Shown here piece by piece: positions 26,987 through 36,950 of a DNA stretch of 64,000 nt. Made by a program: the position numbers and the translations under genes. Numbering within the stretch: position 1 is the stretch's first letter; every line of letters starts with the position of its first letter. The DNA is taken from contig NZ_JAGJRS010000018.1 of NCBI RefSeq assembly GCF_017837635.1, positions 62,001 to 126,000 of the forward strand, in the 5' to 3' direction. The notes below the pieces were generated by a model. It worked only from the letters and a program-made list of their open reading frames with translations, had not been told where the DNA came from and did not search any database. The stretch is from Frateuria flava (GTDB lineage Bacteria; Pseudomonadota; Gammaproteobacteria; Xanthomonadales; Rhodanobacteraceae).

Positions 26987-28849
26987 TCAGAGCTGGAGCC
27001 GGGAAATGCGCGTCGACCAGTTGCTGAGCGCACCACGCGTGCCGCCGCACTGGAACAACGGCGGTGTCAGGTACTGCGCCAGCGTGCAGGCGTGCGCGAT
27101 GTACTCCGAGGCGGTCCAGATGGTGTTGCCCTCGGCCGCCGCCGCACCGTAGTCGCCCCAGCGCGGACGGTTGTCGCCCAGGTAGGGAATGCCGGTGAAG
27201 CCGTCCCACGGCGCCGCGCCGGCGGCGGCGATGTGCACGTCGCCCGCCCCATGCTTGGCATCGAAGCTGGCGTAGCCGGCACTGGGCCAGTCGTTCGGCC
27301 CCACCACGGTGAAGGCGATCACGCCGCGACCGCTCTGGGTCACCGCCGAGGTGCCGTAGGTGAGGTTGGCGTCAGGCAGCGCGAGCGTGCCGTTGGCGAA
27401 CACGCCGCCGGACTTCGGATCGATCACGAACCAGGCGACGCCCGATCCATGGCTGCCATCTCCCAGCAGCACGTCGGTGTCCAGCGTGCCCCACAGCTTG
27501 CCGTTGGCAAAACTGACCTGCTGCATGCGCGAGTCGTTGACCGCGAGCGCGCGCGGCGTGGAGTACACGATGTTCGGATAACCGAGGTACGTGGGCGCAC
27601 AACCGGTCAGTGCGAAGCAATCGCGCAGCGGCGCGTCGCCGGGCTTCTGTTGCGCCAGGCTGGTGGGTACCGCGTAGGTCTGCACGCCCACTGCCGACAC
27701 GTCCAGCGTCAGCGACATGGGCGCACTGTCGATCGCGCTGGTGTGGGATACGGACCACAGCCAGATCGTGTTCGACGTGCCTTCGTCGTAGAACACCGCG
27801 TCGGAGCTCAGCAGGTATTCGGTGCCGCCATGGGCGCCGGCGTACTGTCCGCCGCTGGAAATGGCCGGCCAGACGGTGAATGCCGGCGCCCGCACGCTCG
27901 GGTCGCCGGCGTTGAACAGCACCACGTTGGGCGAGGCATCACCCGCCACCAGCGCGCGCTTGGAGATCGCATAGATCTGCGCGCCGTAGAAACCCGGACC
28001 GAACAGCGCGAACTCATTGGTGGTCAGGAAGATCGCGTTGGCGTCGGCGCCGATGTGCGGGTAGTCGCCCAGGCAGAAGCCGGCGGTGCATCCGTGGTCC
28101 GGCGTGCCGTCGCTGCCGTTGTTCTGCACCGGCAACTGGTAGATCGTCCAGGCTCCGGTCGGATCGGCCGTCTGGCTGACCGCGATGTCCAGGTGGTTGG
28201 TGCCCGAGAGCGCCGAACTGGTGCCGGCCCGATCAAGCGTCAGCACGATGTGGAACCAGCGGCGGGTATCGGCGTCGTAGTAACACGAGGGATCGGTGAT
28301 GCTCGGGCCGTAGGCCCCGGTGGTGCGATTGATCGCCGCCGGGTAGCCGTAGAACGTGTTCAGATCGACCGGACCGACCAGCTCGTTGCCCGCGCGGTCG
28401 TAGATCGCCAGCACGTCGTTCACGCTTTCCACGATGAAGCCGTTGCCGACGCACAGCCCCTGGTCCGGCGGCTCCACGGAAAACTGGTTGCCACCGTTGG
28501 CATAACGCTGGTCGTGGAAGTTCAGCCCCTCGAAACCATCCTTCAGTTCAGGGTGAGACTTCGCGCGCGTGGCGTGCCCCATGCTGTTGAGGCCACCGTG
28601 GTGGCCGTGGTGGAGCGTGCGGTTGACCACCGGCTCGCCGCCCAGGTCGTCCTCGCCATCGCCCGAATCGGCATCGCCCGCCGCCATCGCCGGATCCTGC
28701 TCCAGGCTCGTGAGCGGCGCGCCGCCCACGGGGGTGGTGTGGGGTACGGTGGTGGTGCCCTTTTGCAACTTCAGCGTGACAGGGGTCGCCCCCATCGCGC
28801 AGGTGGCAAACGTCATCGCCGCGAGGGCGATGAGCAGTCGAGTCTTCAT
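26987..28849 (-). CDS. Large secreted protein of unknown function
   Basis: A 620-residue exported protein with a signal peptide (1-20, CAMG-A), an acidic histidine-rich segment (about 55-90, DADSGDGEDDLGGEP...HHGHHGG), then a long beta-rich body with repeated motifs of a propeller-like type (for example GFIVESVNDVLAIYDRAGNE, RWFHIVLTLDRAG, GDYPHIGADANAIFLTTNEF). Cysteines occur in several pairs. AAGGAG lies 7 bases before ATG 28849; upstream in-frame sequence is not signal-like. No family name can be given. A strong terminator follows. Confidence 0.75.
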   Translation of the reverse strand: MKTRLLIALAAMTFATCAMGATPVTLKLQKGTTTVPHTTPVGGAPLTSLEQDPAMAAGDADSGDGEDDLGGEPVVNRTLHHGHHGGLNSMGHATRAKSHPELKDGFEGLNFHDQRYANGGNQFSVEPPDQGLCVGNGFIVESVNDVLAIYDRAGNELVGPVDLNTFYGYPAAINRTTGAYGPSITDPSCYYDADTRRWFHIVLTLDRAGTSSALSGTNHLDIAVSQTADPTGAWTIYQLPVQNNGSDGTPDHGCTAGFCLGDYPHIGADANAIFLTTNEFALFGPGFYGAQIYAISKRALVAGDASPNVVLFNAGDPSVRAPAFTVWPAISSGGQYAGAHGGTEYLLSSDAVFYDEGTSNTIWLWSVSHTSAIDSAPMSLTLDVSAVGVQTYAVPTSLAQQKPGDAPLRDCFALTGCAPTYLGYPNIVYSTPRALAVNDSRMQQVSFANGKLWGTLDTDVLLGDGSHGSGVAWFVIDPKSGGVFANGTLALPDANLTYGTSAVTQSGRGVIAFTVVGPNDWPSAGYASFDAKHGAGDVHIAAAGAAPWDGFTGIPYLGDNRPRWGDYGAAAAEGNTIWTASEYIAHACTLAQYLTPPLFQCGGTRGALSNWSTRISRLQL

Positions 28850-28941
28850 AAACGGTCTCCTTCCATCCGTGAATCGGTTGGGTGACCGCGTCCCCCTGTG
28901 AGCGCCGCCGTCGATCAGGCCGACGAGCGTCCACGCAAGTA

Positions 28942-28959
28942 CGCATACGGGGGTATGCG
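28942..28959. promoter_or_regulatory. Inverted repeat upstream of the 620-residue secreted protein gene
   Basis: CGCATAC-GGGG-GTATGCG is a perfect 7-bp inverted repeat with a 4-base centre, 92 bp upstream of the start at 28849. Like the palindrome at 25693-25708 it has TAC...GTA half-sites. Confidence 0.45.
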
Positions 28960-29036
28960 CGCGCGCCACGATACGCCCGAGTCTGGCGCCATGCCACAGC
29001 AATAATGGAAGAGCTCGGCAGCGCGATAAAAACCCT

Positions 29037-29095
29037 CGCAGGGTGAGCTTCAGCCCACCGCTCGCGAATCCGCACCGGAGGGCTGAAGCCCCCTA
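29037..29095. repeat. Degenerate REP-like element, family A, copy 3
   Basis: The left half CGCAGGGTGAGCTTCAGCCCACC (29037-29059) keeps the family A pattern. The right half GGAGGGCTGAAGCCCCC is decayed. It overlaps the stop codon of the next gene at 29093-29095, as copy 1 does at its gene. Confidence 0.6.
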
Positions 29096-29761
29096 TGAAA
29101 GGTGCCCGGCGTCGGCCTCGTCATGCCCCGCGTGATCGCCCAGCGCAAGCCCGCCGCCACCAGCGGCCATGCCGCCCAGCCCCCCGCCGCCACCTTTGCC
29201 GGGGGCGTCCCTGCCGCCACCGTCGCCGCGCCCCTTGGCCGGCGAGGGGCGGGTCGGCCCCTGTTTTGGCAGCACCAGCCCGGCCGGGATGGGCGGCAGG
29301 TCCAGTGCGTGACGGACGAAATCACGCAACGAGACCACCAGCTCCGCCGTATGCACCGGCCGCCCGGCAGCCAGTTCGTTGGCGGCACGGGCAGCCAGCC
29401 GGACCTGCTCGTCGGTGCCCAGCAGCAGGATGTCCGAGAGCGCCGCCTCGACCGCGTCGCGGATGCGCCGCGAGCGATCCGAGCTGGCGCCCTCGCCCTC
29501 CGTCGATCCGGCGCGCTGGCACAGGTGACGAAGGTGCGTGGGATCGACCGCCAGATCACCGGTGAAGGACCCACCCAGCGTCTTGTACGCGGCCATCAAC
29601 GTACGCAGCCGCTCGTTGATCTGCCGGTTTTCGCGCTGCGGGCGACGCTGCACGGCCTGCATCGCGAGCAGGCGCATGCCCACGCCCAGCAGCGTGACCA
29701 GCACCAGGCCGAACAAGGTCGGCCACAGCGCGTGCCAGGAACTGAAATCGAGATTGCGCAC
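29093..29761 (-). CDS. Membrane-anchored protein with glycine-rich tail
   Basis: A 222-residue protein, starting at GTG 29761 (GGGAG 7 bases upstream, then MRNLDFSSWHALWPTLFGLV). One transmembrane helix (about 8-28) is followed by a basic helical cytoplasmic segment (QAVQRRPQRENRQINERLRT) and a helical domain with SDILLLGTDEQVRLAARAANEL. The last 50 residues are glycine-rich with histidines and aspartates (GGGGLALGDHAGHDEAD). The longer upstream frame is not credible. I do not recognise the family. Confidence 0.65.
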   Translation of the reverse strand: MRNLDFSSWHALWPTLFGLVLVTLLGVGMRLLAMQAVQRRPQRENRQINERLRTLMAAYKTLGGSFTGDLAVDPTHLRHLCQRAGSTEGEGASSDRSRRIRDAVEAALSDILLLGTDEQVRLAARAANELAAGRPVHTAELVVSLRDFVRHALDLPPIPAGLVLPKQGPTRPSPAKGRGDGGGRDAPGKGGGGGLGGMAAGGGGLALGDHAGHDEADAGHLS

Positions 29762-30086
29762 GCCGTCGCTCCCGCGGAGTTGGCGCCAGCATGGCAACGC
29801 GCATGCAGGCAGAGCGTGCTCGCCGCATGCCGCAGGGACACCTCCATGCCACGCCCGCAGTGGCGGACAGTGGGCGCCTGTCGCACCGCCATCGCCGATT
29901 TTCACGAGGGCCCCACAAGCGTGTGCCTAGTGTCCATGCCCGTTGTCCGCGGGGAGGCCGCGGCAGGGTTTGGCTGGAGGCAGGGGTTCTCCGGCTCCGA
30001 GGTTGCCTGTGACAGGACAGCGCCATCCGGCGCTGTCGTCGCTCGATGCGCCGCACGTCTGGCGCCCACCACCGGAGGACCACCGC
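29762..30086. other. Non-coding interval between divergent genes
   Basis: 325 bases without a gene. Both flanking genes start here, so it must hold two promoters; no clear -35/-10 pair or operator stands out by eye. Confidence 0.5.
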
Positions 30087-31718
30087 ATGACACACCGTTA
30101 CGCGATCAAGGCGCTGCTGGGCGCCTCCATCGCCCTTGCCCTGTCCCTCTCCGCCCACGCCGCCGCGCCATCGGGACCGGGCGGCACGCGCTACGACGTC
30201 AGTAGCCTGGCGCCCAATGGCCACTACGACCGCTTCATCGTCACCTACCGCGACGGCAGCACCGAACGCACCGACCATGCGGCGCTGCTGCAAAACGTCG
30301 GTGCGGCGATCAGCCGGGCGGGCCTGAACCGCGCGACCGCCGCCGGCGGCCGCAGCTCGGGCGTGCAGGCTGCCTACCAGCGCAAGCTGGCCACTGGCGC
30401 GGATCTGGTGCGCACCTCACGCAAGCTCGACAGCAGCGAAGCGGCGACGCTGGTCCGGCAGATCGCCGCCGACCCGGCGGTGGCCTTCGTGGCACCGGAC
30501 GTGATGCTGCACCGCGTGCGCGACATCCAGGCGCCCGCCAACCTCGCACCGGCGACCTTCAGCCCCAGCGATACCTACTACCCGTTCTACCAGTGGGACC
30601 TGAAGGCGCCCGACGGCACCGTCACCGTCTTCGGCGACGCAAACCACGGCGGCACGCGTGTCAACGACGCCTGGGACCTGGCCGACGGCAAGGGCGTGGT
30701 CATCGCCGTGCTGGACACCGGCATCACCCGCCACGTGGACGTCGACACCAGCCTCGCCGACAAGGGCTACGACTTCATCACCGATGCCCTGGTCTCCGGC
30801 CGCGCGACGGACGACCGCGTGCCCGGCGGCTGGGATCTGGGTGACTGGACCACCACCGAGCCGTGGCTGTCGGCCTGCACCAACGAGAACAATCCGCCCG
30901 AGCTCAGCTCCTGGCACGGCACACACGTGGCCAGCACCGCAGGTGCGGAAATCACCGACAACGCGCTGGGCATGGCCGGCATCGCCTTCCACGCCCGGGT
31001 GCTGCCGGTACGCGTGCTCGGTCACTGCGGCGGTTACACCAGCGACATCGCCGACGCGATCGTCTGGGCCGCCGGCGGCAAGGTGGACGGCGTGCCGCGC
31101 AACCGCCATCCGGCGCAGGTGATCAACCTGAGCCTGGGCGGCGAGGGCCGCTGCAATCCGCACGACGTCACCGCCAAGGCCGTGGCCAAGGCGAACGCAC
31201 TGGGTGCGGTGGTTGTGGTTTCTGCCGGCAACAGCGGCGACGATGCGGCCAAGTACACGCCGGCCGGCTGCCCGGGCGTGATCACCGTGGCGTCCACCGG
31301 CATCACCAGCCAGCGCGCGTACTACTCCAACTACGGCCACGCGGTGGAAATCGCCGCGCCCGGCGGCGGCGTGTACCAGGACGACGATCCCAACACCGGA
31401 ACGATCTCCTACGACGGCTTCATCTGGCAGGCGCTCAACAACGGCGACACCACGCCGGTCCCCGAAGGCACCACCTACAGCGGCTACGCGGGCACCTCCC
31501 AGGCCGCCCCGCACGTCACCGGTACGGTCGCGCTGATGCAGAGCGCACGCAAGGAACTGTGCCTGCCGCCGCTCAAGCCCAAGCAGGTCCTCAAGCTGCT
31601 GCAGGCGACCGCCTATCGGCCGATGATCCGACCCAAGGGCAAGTACTCCATCGGCGCCGGCATCCTGGACTCCGCCGCCGCCGTGGAAGCGGCCGTGCAA
31701 TTCGTTCCGCACAAGTAA
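30087..31718 (+). CDS. Secreted subtilisin-like serine protease (S8)
   Basis: A 543-residue extracellular protease. A signal peptide (1-24) and an inhibitor-like pro-region (about 30-160, FIVTYRDGSTER...AVAFVAPDV) precede the catalytic domain. The triad is D210 (AVLDTGI), H277 (WHGTHVAST) and S471 (GTSQAAPHVTG). An oxyanion asparagine lies in SAGNSGDDA. The domain is of the S8 type common in Xanthomonadales, with an insertion and paired cysteines. GGAGG precedes ATG 30087 by 8 bases. No C-terminal pre-peptidase domain is visible. Confidence 0.93.
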   Translation: MTHRYAIKALLGASIALALSLSAHAAAPSGPGGTRYDVSSLAPNGHYDRFIVTYRDGSTERTDHAALLQNVGAAISRAGLNRATAAGGRSSGVQAAYQRKLATGADLVRTSRKLDSSEAATLVRQIAADPAVAFVAPDVMLHRVRDIQAPANLAPATFSPSDTYYPFYQWDLKAPDGTVTVFGDANHGGTRVNDAWDLADGKGVVIAVLDTGITRHVDVDTSLADKGYDFITDALVSGRATDDRVPGGWDLGDWTTTEPWLSACTNENNPPELSSWHGTHVASTAGAEITDNALGMAGIAFHARVLPVRVLGHCGGYTSDIADAIVWAAGGKVDGVPRNRHPAQVINLSLGGEGRCNPHDVTAKAVAKANALGAVVVVSAGNSGDDAAKYTPAGCPGVITVASTGITSQRAYYSNYGHAVEIAAPGGGVYQDDDPNTGTISYDGFIWQALNNGDTTPVPEGTTYSGYAGTSQAAPHVTGTVALMQSARKELCLPPLKPKQVLKLLQATAYRPMIRPKGKYSIGAGILDSAAAVEAAVQFVPHK

Positions 31719-31730
31719 GCCTGCTCGCCG

Positions 31731-31768
31731 GAGAGAGGGAACTGCGCCGCAACGGCTCCCTCTCTCCA
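31731..31768. terminator. Stem-loop after the subtilase gene
   Basis: GGAGAGAGGGA (31731-31741) and TCCCTCTCTCC (31758-31768) form a perfect 11-bp stem, 12 bp past the stop codon. No T run, so it is a hairpin of uncertain strength or a relative of the family B repeat. Confidence 0.5.
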
Positions 31769-31816
31769 TGTGAGAGTCTGGGCTGGGACGCAAGGCCCAA
31801 CGCCTGCTGCAACAAG

Positions 31817-31855
31817 CGCCCTCTCCCCGCCGGGGAGAGGGCTGGAGTGAGGGTC
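31817..31855. repeat. CCCTCTCCCC-type repeat, family B, copy 2
   Basis: CCCTCTCCCC and GGGGAGAGGG arms with a short loop, followed by CTGGAGTGAGGG, as in the copy at 19968-20007. Lies between two convergent genes. Confidence 0.6.
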
Positions 31856-31959
31856 AGGCTTGCGGGAAACAGCGGCGGTCCTCGCAAGATCTGCACCCCT
31901 GCCCGCCAGCCACGGGAAAGCCGGCACCGCCGTCTCCCCTCGCGCCCCAGCACATGGCC

Positions 31960-32538
31960 TCAGGAGTGCACGTCCGCCTGCGCAGGCTTTACCCCGGCCC
32001 GGGCGAGCATGCCCCGCGCCAGGAACAGCTCCACCCGCTCCAGCGGAATGCGATCGCCCGCATCACCGCCGTAATAAGCCTCGACGATGTTGCCGTCCTC
32101 GTCGATAAGGAAATCGGCCGGCATCAGGTTGGTGGTGTTCAGACCCGCCAGGCCGACGATGCGCAGACCTTTGATCAGGGTCGGCACCCGCGTGACGATG
32201 CCCTTGAGCTTGCGCCACAGCGACCGCTCGATCCCGTAGGTTTCATGCGCGTTCGAACTGGGGTCCGCGATCACGCTGAAAGGCCTCGGCTTGCGTGCGA
32301 CGAACCGTTGCACCGCCTCGGGCGTGGAGGTGAACACCGCGACGATATCCAGCCCCAGCGCCGACAGTGCCGGGTGATGGTTGGTCAACTCGTAGATGCG
32401 GAAATTGCAGAACGGGCACGCCGCGTCGCGGAAGAAGCAAAGCAGCGTGCGACGCCCCGAGCCGCCGATGTCCACGCGGCGGCCGTAGATATCGACGAAG
32501 TGCAGCAGCGGCGCCCTGGAAGGTGCTTTCAGTCTCAT
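31960..32538 (-). CDS. AhpC/TSA-type peroxiredoxin-like protein
   Basis: A 192-residue thioredoxin-fold protein without a signal peptide. It has FFRDAACPFCNFRIYEL (a CPFC pair in the peroxiredoxin position), then FTSTPEAVQRFVARKPRPFSVIADPSS and NTTNLMPADFLIDEDGNI. The family reduces peroxides or acts as a thiol oxidoreductase; the CxxC rather than TxxC active site argues for the latter. AGGGGGA lies upstream of ATG 32538. Divergent from the next gene, another peroxiredoxin-type protein. Confidence 0.82.
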   Translation of the reverse strand: MRLKAPSRAPLLHFVDIYGRRVDIGGSGRRTLLCFFRDAACPFCNFRIYELTNHHPALSALGLDIVAVFTSTPEAVQRFVARKPRPFSVIADPSSNAHETYGIERSLWRKLKGIVTRVPTLIKGLRIVGLAGLNTTNLMPADFLIDEDGNIVEAYYGGDAGDRIPLERVELFLARGMLARAGVKPAQADVHS

Positions 32539-32729
32539 TCGGAAATCCCCCTGTTCCTGCCGAAGTCTTGCGTACCGCGGCTCGCGCGCGAGCCGATGCC
32601 GTTAGTGCCACAAACAAGGAAGAAGGTCGGGTCGTCCCCCGACAGCGAAAAACCCGTTCACCCGGCCGACATCCGCGGGCGTATTTGTAGCGTATAAACG
32701 GTCTGTCCATGCCGCCCAGGAGTCCTGCC

Positions 32730-33275
32730 ATGAAGTCTCCCCTCAAGCTCGCCGCGCTCGCCCTCGTCGGTACCGCCGTGCTGGCCTCGCCGGCCTTCGC
32801 CGCCCTCAAGGAAGGCACACAGGCGCCGGACTTCACTGCGCCGGCCTATCTCGCGGGCAAGGCATTCACCTTCAATCTCGCCGATGCCCTGAAGAAAGGT
32901 CCGGTGGTGGTGTACTTCTTCCCGGCCGCGCACACCGCCGGCTGCAACCTCGAAGCCCACCTGTTCTCGCAGGCCATCGACCAGTTCAAGGCCATGCACG
33001 CCACGGTGATCGGCGTGACCGCCGGCAACACCGACCAGCTGGCCGACTTCTCGAAGGAAACCGAGCATTGCAGCGGCAAGTTCCCGGTCGCCGCCGATGC
33101 CAATGCAAAAATCGCCCGGGAGTACGACGCCTTGCTGCCAATGCGGCCCGGTTGGTCGGACCGCACGTCCTACGTGATCGCCCCTTCGGGCAAGATCACC
33201 CACGTCTATTCGGACCTCAAGCCGAACAAGCACGTGCAGGAGACGCTCGACGCGGTGAAGGCGCTGGAGAAGTAG
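32730..33275 (+). CDS. Exported peroxiredoxin (AhpC/TSA, BCP-like)
   Basis: A 181-residue peroxiredoxin with a signal peptide (1-24, AFA-A), so periplasmic. The catalytic segment VVVYFFPAAHTAGCNLEAHLFS has the peroxidatic cysteine in TAGC, and a second cysteine lies in EHCSGKFPVAADA. The following DANAKIAREYDALLP and RTSYVIAPSGKI agree with the BCP/PrxQ group. AGGAG lies 7 bases before ATG 32730. Likely detoxifies peroxides in the envelope. Divergent from the CPFC protein gene with a 191-bp shared upstream region. Confidence 0.88.
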   Translation: MKSPLKLAALALVGTAVLASPAFAALKEGTQAPDFTAPAYLAGKAFTFNLADALKKGPVVVYFFPAAHTAGCNLEAHLFSQAIDQFKAMHATVIGVTAGNTDQLADFSKETEHCSGKFPVAADANAKIAREYDALLPMRPGWSDRTSYVIAPSGKITHVYSDLKPNKHVQETLDAVKALEK

Positions 33276-33351
33276 CCCGCCGGCCAGACACCGAGGCGTG
33301 AGGGCGGCCCGCGCCGGGCCGCCCGTGATGGGTCCACAGGGAGGGAAGACC

Positions 33352-34128
33352 ATGCTGCGCGTTGCAAGGCACCTGGCTGGATGGGGAATCGCGCTGCTGC
33401 TCGCCGCGTGCGCCGGCGCCCCCGGCAGAACGGCTGCCGCCGGCTCCGGCACTACGCCGCCGGACGGCGACGCCGACGTGCAGTCAGTGATCAAGGGCGT
33501 GCAGATGGTTCGCGACGGCCAGGTCATGGCGGCGCTCGACGGTCCGCTGGACAGCGTGATCGCCAGGTACGAAGCCGCCTATGCGCACACCGATGCGATC
33601 GTCTACAGCGCACGCGGAGCCGAGGACGCCCTGATCTACGCGTCGCTCCCCGGCACCGCGAACCCGCAGCGACCGAAGAAGGTGCTGGTGCTCGGGCCCG
33701 CCTGGGCCATGGCTTACTGGGCCCGCGGTTTTGCATACAACGAGTTGGCGCGCTACGACGATGCGATCGCGCAATTGCGGAAGGCGCTCGAGCGCGCGCC
33801 GATGGACAGCCAGTACCACCTGGAGATCGGCTTCGCCTACCAGGGCAAGCACCAGTGGGACGAGTCCCTGGCGCACTACAAGGAGGCCCAGACCGATGCC
33901 CCCTTTACCGCCGCGAACGTACCGGACACCACCTGCAAGGCCCTGCGCGGTCAAGGCTTCGCCTTGACCGAGATGCACCGGTACGACGAGGCCCGCGCCG
34001 CTTACCACGCGTGCCTGAAGCTGATCCCGGGCGAACCGCGCTCGCTGGCCGAGCTCCAGTACATCGAGCAGCAGGCCGCAAGCAAGGCGACGGAGAAGGC
34101 GTCCGGGCCCGGCGCGCCAGGGCCATGA
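33352..34128 (+). CDS. TPR-repeat lipoprotein
   Basis: A 258-residue lipoprotein: signal peptide with lipobox LLLAACAG (C20). The body has TPR-like repeats (AMAYWARGFAYNELARYDDAIAQLRKALERAPMD, then QYHLEIGFAYQGKHQWDESLAHYKEA and GFALTEMHRYDEARAAYHACLKLIP). A scaffold in the envelope is the likely role; no partner is evident. GGAGG lies 7 bases before ATG 33352. It follows the peroxiredoxin gene by 76 bp on the same strand. Confidence 0.8.
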   Translation: MLRVARHLAGWGIALLLAACAGAPGRTAAAGSGTTPPDGDADVQSVIKGVQMVRDGQVMAALDGPLDSVIARYEAAYAHTDAIVYSARGAEDALIYASLPGTANPQRPKKVLVLGPAWAMAYWARGFAYNELARYDDAIAQLRKALERAPMDSQYHLEIGFAYQGKHQWDESLAHYKEAQTDAPFTAANVPDTTCKALRGQGFALTEMHRYDEARAAYHACLKLIPGEPRSLAELQYIEQQAASKATEKASGPGAPGP

Positions 34129-34471
34129 ACCGGCACGCCGCCCGCACGCCGGCTGCCCGGCACGGCGGACCGTACGGGGCGCGCCATGCTGACATTTGCC
34201 GTTCCGCTACTCCTGTCAAAACGGTGGGCGTCATCGGCCTCGTCGGGGATCACGTCGGGCGCGCGTGTTCAAGGCCCGCTATCGGCGCTGCATGCCCGGG
34301 CCCGGCCCGGTAACCTGACGTGGTCATCTGGGGCTGGGCTCGTGGGCGAAGCTCGCCACCCAAGGACGTGCCCAGCTCTCTTCCTCGTTGCCATCGCGAA
34401 CCTGATCGTGGGCGAGCGTACTGCGGAAACAGTGGCTGGCGCGGTCGTCGCGGCCGCGCCAGCGGGTACGG
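34129..34471. other. Non-coding interval between convergent genes
   Basis: 343 bases downstream of two convergent genes. A plus-strand frame (34186 onward) begins with a hydrophobic stretch but runs antisense into the ScyD/ScyE gene and lacks a ribosome site. I see no repeat or clear terminator. Confidence 0.45.
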
Positions 34472-35632
34472 CTAGGGCGAGTGACGCCAGGCGTCGAAGT
34501 CGAAGCGCAGCACCTGCCCCATGCCCGGCGGGAAGCCGAAGCCCATGTTGGACACGTACAACGCCCCGTCCGGACCGAATGTCATGGCGGACGGCAGGGC
34601 CAGGCCGGTGATCACCGCGCGGCGCGCGCCGGAGGGATCGATCCGCACCACCTTGCCGGTCCCTGGCGTCGGTGCGAGGTTGTCCTTGCCGGTGGTGTTC
34701 TCCAGCACGTACATGTGCCCGTGGTGGAAGGCGATGCCCAATACGGTCGTCAACCGGTCCGCCACCGGCCACAGCTGCCCGTTGCGGGTCAGCCGGAGAA
34801 CCTTCTCGGAACCTGCCGAGATCGGGAACGTGCCAAGGTTGCCGATGAAGAACCGGCCGTGATACGCCAATGCCGTCGGCACGATGTGGCCCTGGCTCGC
34901 CGAGACATCGACCACGCGCCGGATCTTTCCGTCAAGGCTCACTTTCACCAGCTCGCCATGGTTGGGCTCGAGCGCGTACAGGTGGCCGTGCAGCGCAACC
35001 ATGCTGTACCAGGTGCCGTCCGGCTCGAAGTCTTCCTCTTCCGCGTTCTGCACCGGGTGGTGCTTCTGGTAGCGGCTCAGGTTGGCGATCCAGTGGATCG
35101 AGCCGTCGGAGTCGACGCGGGCGATGCCGTTGTAGGTGCCCTTGAGCCCGTGCGAACAGCCGGCGCCGGCCGTGATCGCATACAGGGTGTGGCCGATGAA
35201 GGCGACGTCCGCGACACCGCTGATCAGCGAACCGGTCTCGGCGCTGGTCTGGCTGGAGGGGAACTTGTTGGTGATCGTGACCCGGTGGCCGTGATGGTCG
35301 ATCCGCGAAATGCGTCCGCCGGTGTAGCTGCCGCTGTACGGGCCGACGCCCGGCACCTGCATGCAGTCCATGGCGGAGGTGGTGTGGCTGCCGCCGCGGC
35401 CGCCTTCGGCCACGTAGAGCTGGCCGTCGGGGCCGAACGTCAGGCCGCGCGGGTTGTTGAGCCCCGTCGCGTACACCGACACTTTGACTGGATAGCCGGT
35501 GTGCGTCTGCACCAGGCTGACGATGCCCCGCGTGCTGGGCGTCGCAGGGGACTCAGCGGCCGTCGGCAGGGCGGCAACGAGGGAGAGGCCAAGCGCCAGC
35601 GCGCCGACCAGAAGACGCTTACGAGGAGTCAT
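34472..35632 (-). CDS. Secreted ScyD/ScyE-family beta-propeller protein
   Basis: A 386-residue exported protein (signal peptide 1-26, ending TAA-E). The body is a six-bladed NHL-like propeller: YATGLNNPRGLTFGPDGQLYVAEGG at the N-terminus, ITGLALPSAMTFGPDGALYVSN at the C-terminus. These are hallmarks of the ScyD/ScyE family, named for the scytonemin cluster of cyanobacteria but widespread and of unknown function elsewhere. GGAGG lies 8 bases before ATG 35632. The final GPDG blade may close the propeller. Confidence 0.85.
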   Translation of the reverse strand: MTPRKRLLVGALALGLSLVAALPTAAESPATPSTRGIVSLVQTHTGYPVKVSVYATGLNNPRGLTFGPDGQLYVAEGGRGGSHTTSAMDCMQVPGVGPYSGSYTGGRISRIDHHGHRVTITNKFPSSQTSAETGSLISGVADVAFIGHTLYAITAGAGCSHGLKGTYNGIARVDSDGSIHWIANLSRYQKHHPVQNAEEEDFEPDGTWYSMVALHGHLYALEPNHGELVKVSLDGKIRRVVDVSASQGHIVPTALAYHGRFFIGNLGTFPISAGSEKVLRLTRNGQLWPVADRLTTVLGIAFHHGHMYVLENTTGKDNLAPTPGTGKVVRIDPSGARRAVITGLALPSAMTFGPDGALYVSNMGFGFPPGMGQVLRFDFDAWRHSP

Positions 35633-36496
<864 letters not shown>

Positions 36497-36940
36497 ATGA
36501 AACACGCATTGCCCAGGCCGCTGGCCGTGGGAGTGTTCGCAGCGCTCGCGGCAAGTACCGGCGCTTTCGCGCAGCAGGCCACGCCCATGCAGTCGTCACC
36601 TGCGTCCAGCCAATCGGCAGCCGGCGTGACCGGCGCGGATGCCGACAACACGCGGCTGAACCGGCGGGATCGCAACGATGCTTCAGTCACTCCCATGGAC
36701 CAGTCCAACAGCTCTTCCGCGGTCGATCTGGTGGCCAAGGTCCGCCAGGCGATCGTCGACGACAGCAACCTTTCGGTCAAAGCCCGCAACGTCAAGGTGG
36801 TGGCCAACAACGGCGTGGTGACCTTGCGCGGCCCGGTGGCCAGCGCACAGGAAAAGGCCCGCCTGGAGCACGATGCCGCCGGCGTGCGCGGCGTGACCCG
36901 TGTCGACAACCAGCTCGACATCGAAACCGATTCCGATTGA
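36497..36940 (+). CDS. Exported BON-domain protein
   Basis: A 147-residue periplasmic protein with a signal peptide (1-25, AFA-Q), a serine/asparagine-rich linker and one BON domain (about 75-145: DLVAKVRQAIVDDSNLSVKARNVKVVANNGVVTLRGPVAS). BON domains bind phospholipid and are typical of OsmY-like osmotic stress proteins. GAGGAGG precedes ATG 36497. It is followed after 10 bases by a glycine-zipper stress-type gene, so the pair is likely an operon. Confidence 0.88.
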   Translation: MKHALPRPLAVGVFAALAASTGAFAQQATPMQSSPASSQSAAGVTGADADNTRLNRRDRNDASVTPMDQSNSSSAVDLVAKVRQAIVDDSNLSVKARNVKVVANNGVVTLRGPVASAQEKARLEHDAAGVRGVTRVDNQLDIETDSD

Positions 36941-36950
36941 GGAGACCTCC

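Noticed and set aside
34186-34611. Plus-strand frame with a hydrophobic N-terminus
   Set aside because: Runs antisense into the ScyD/ScyE gene and has no ribosome site.
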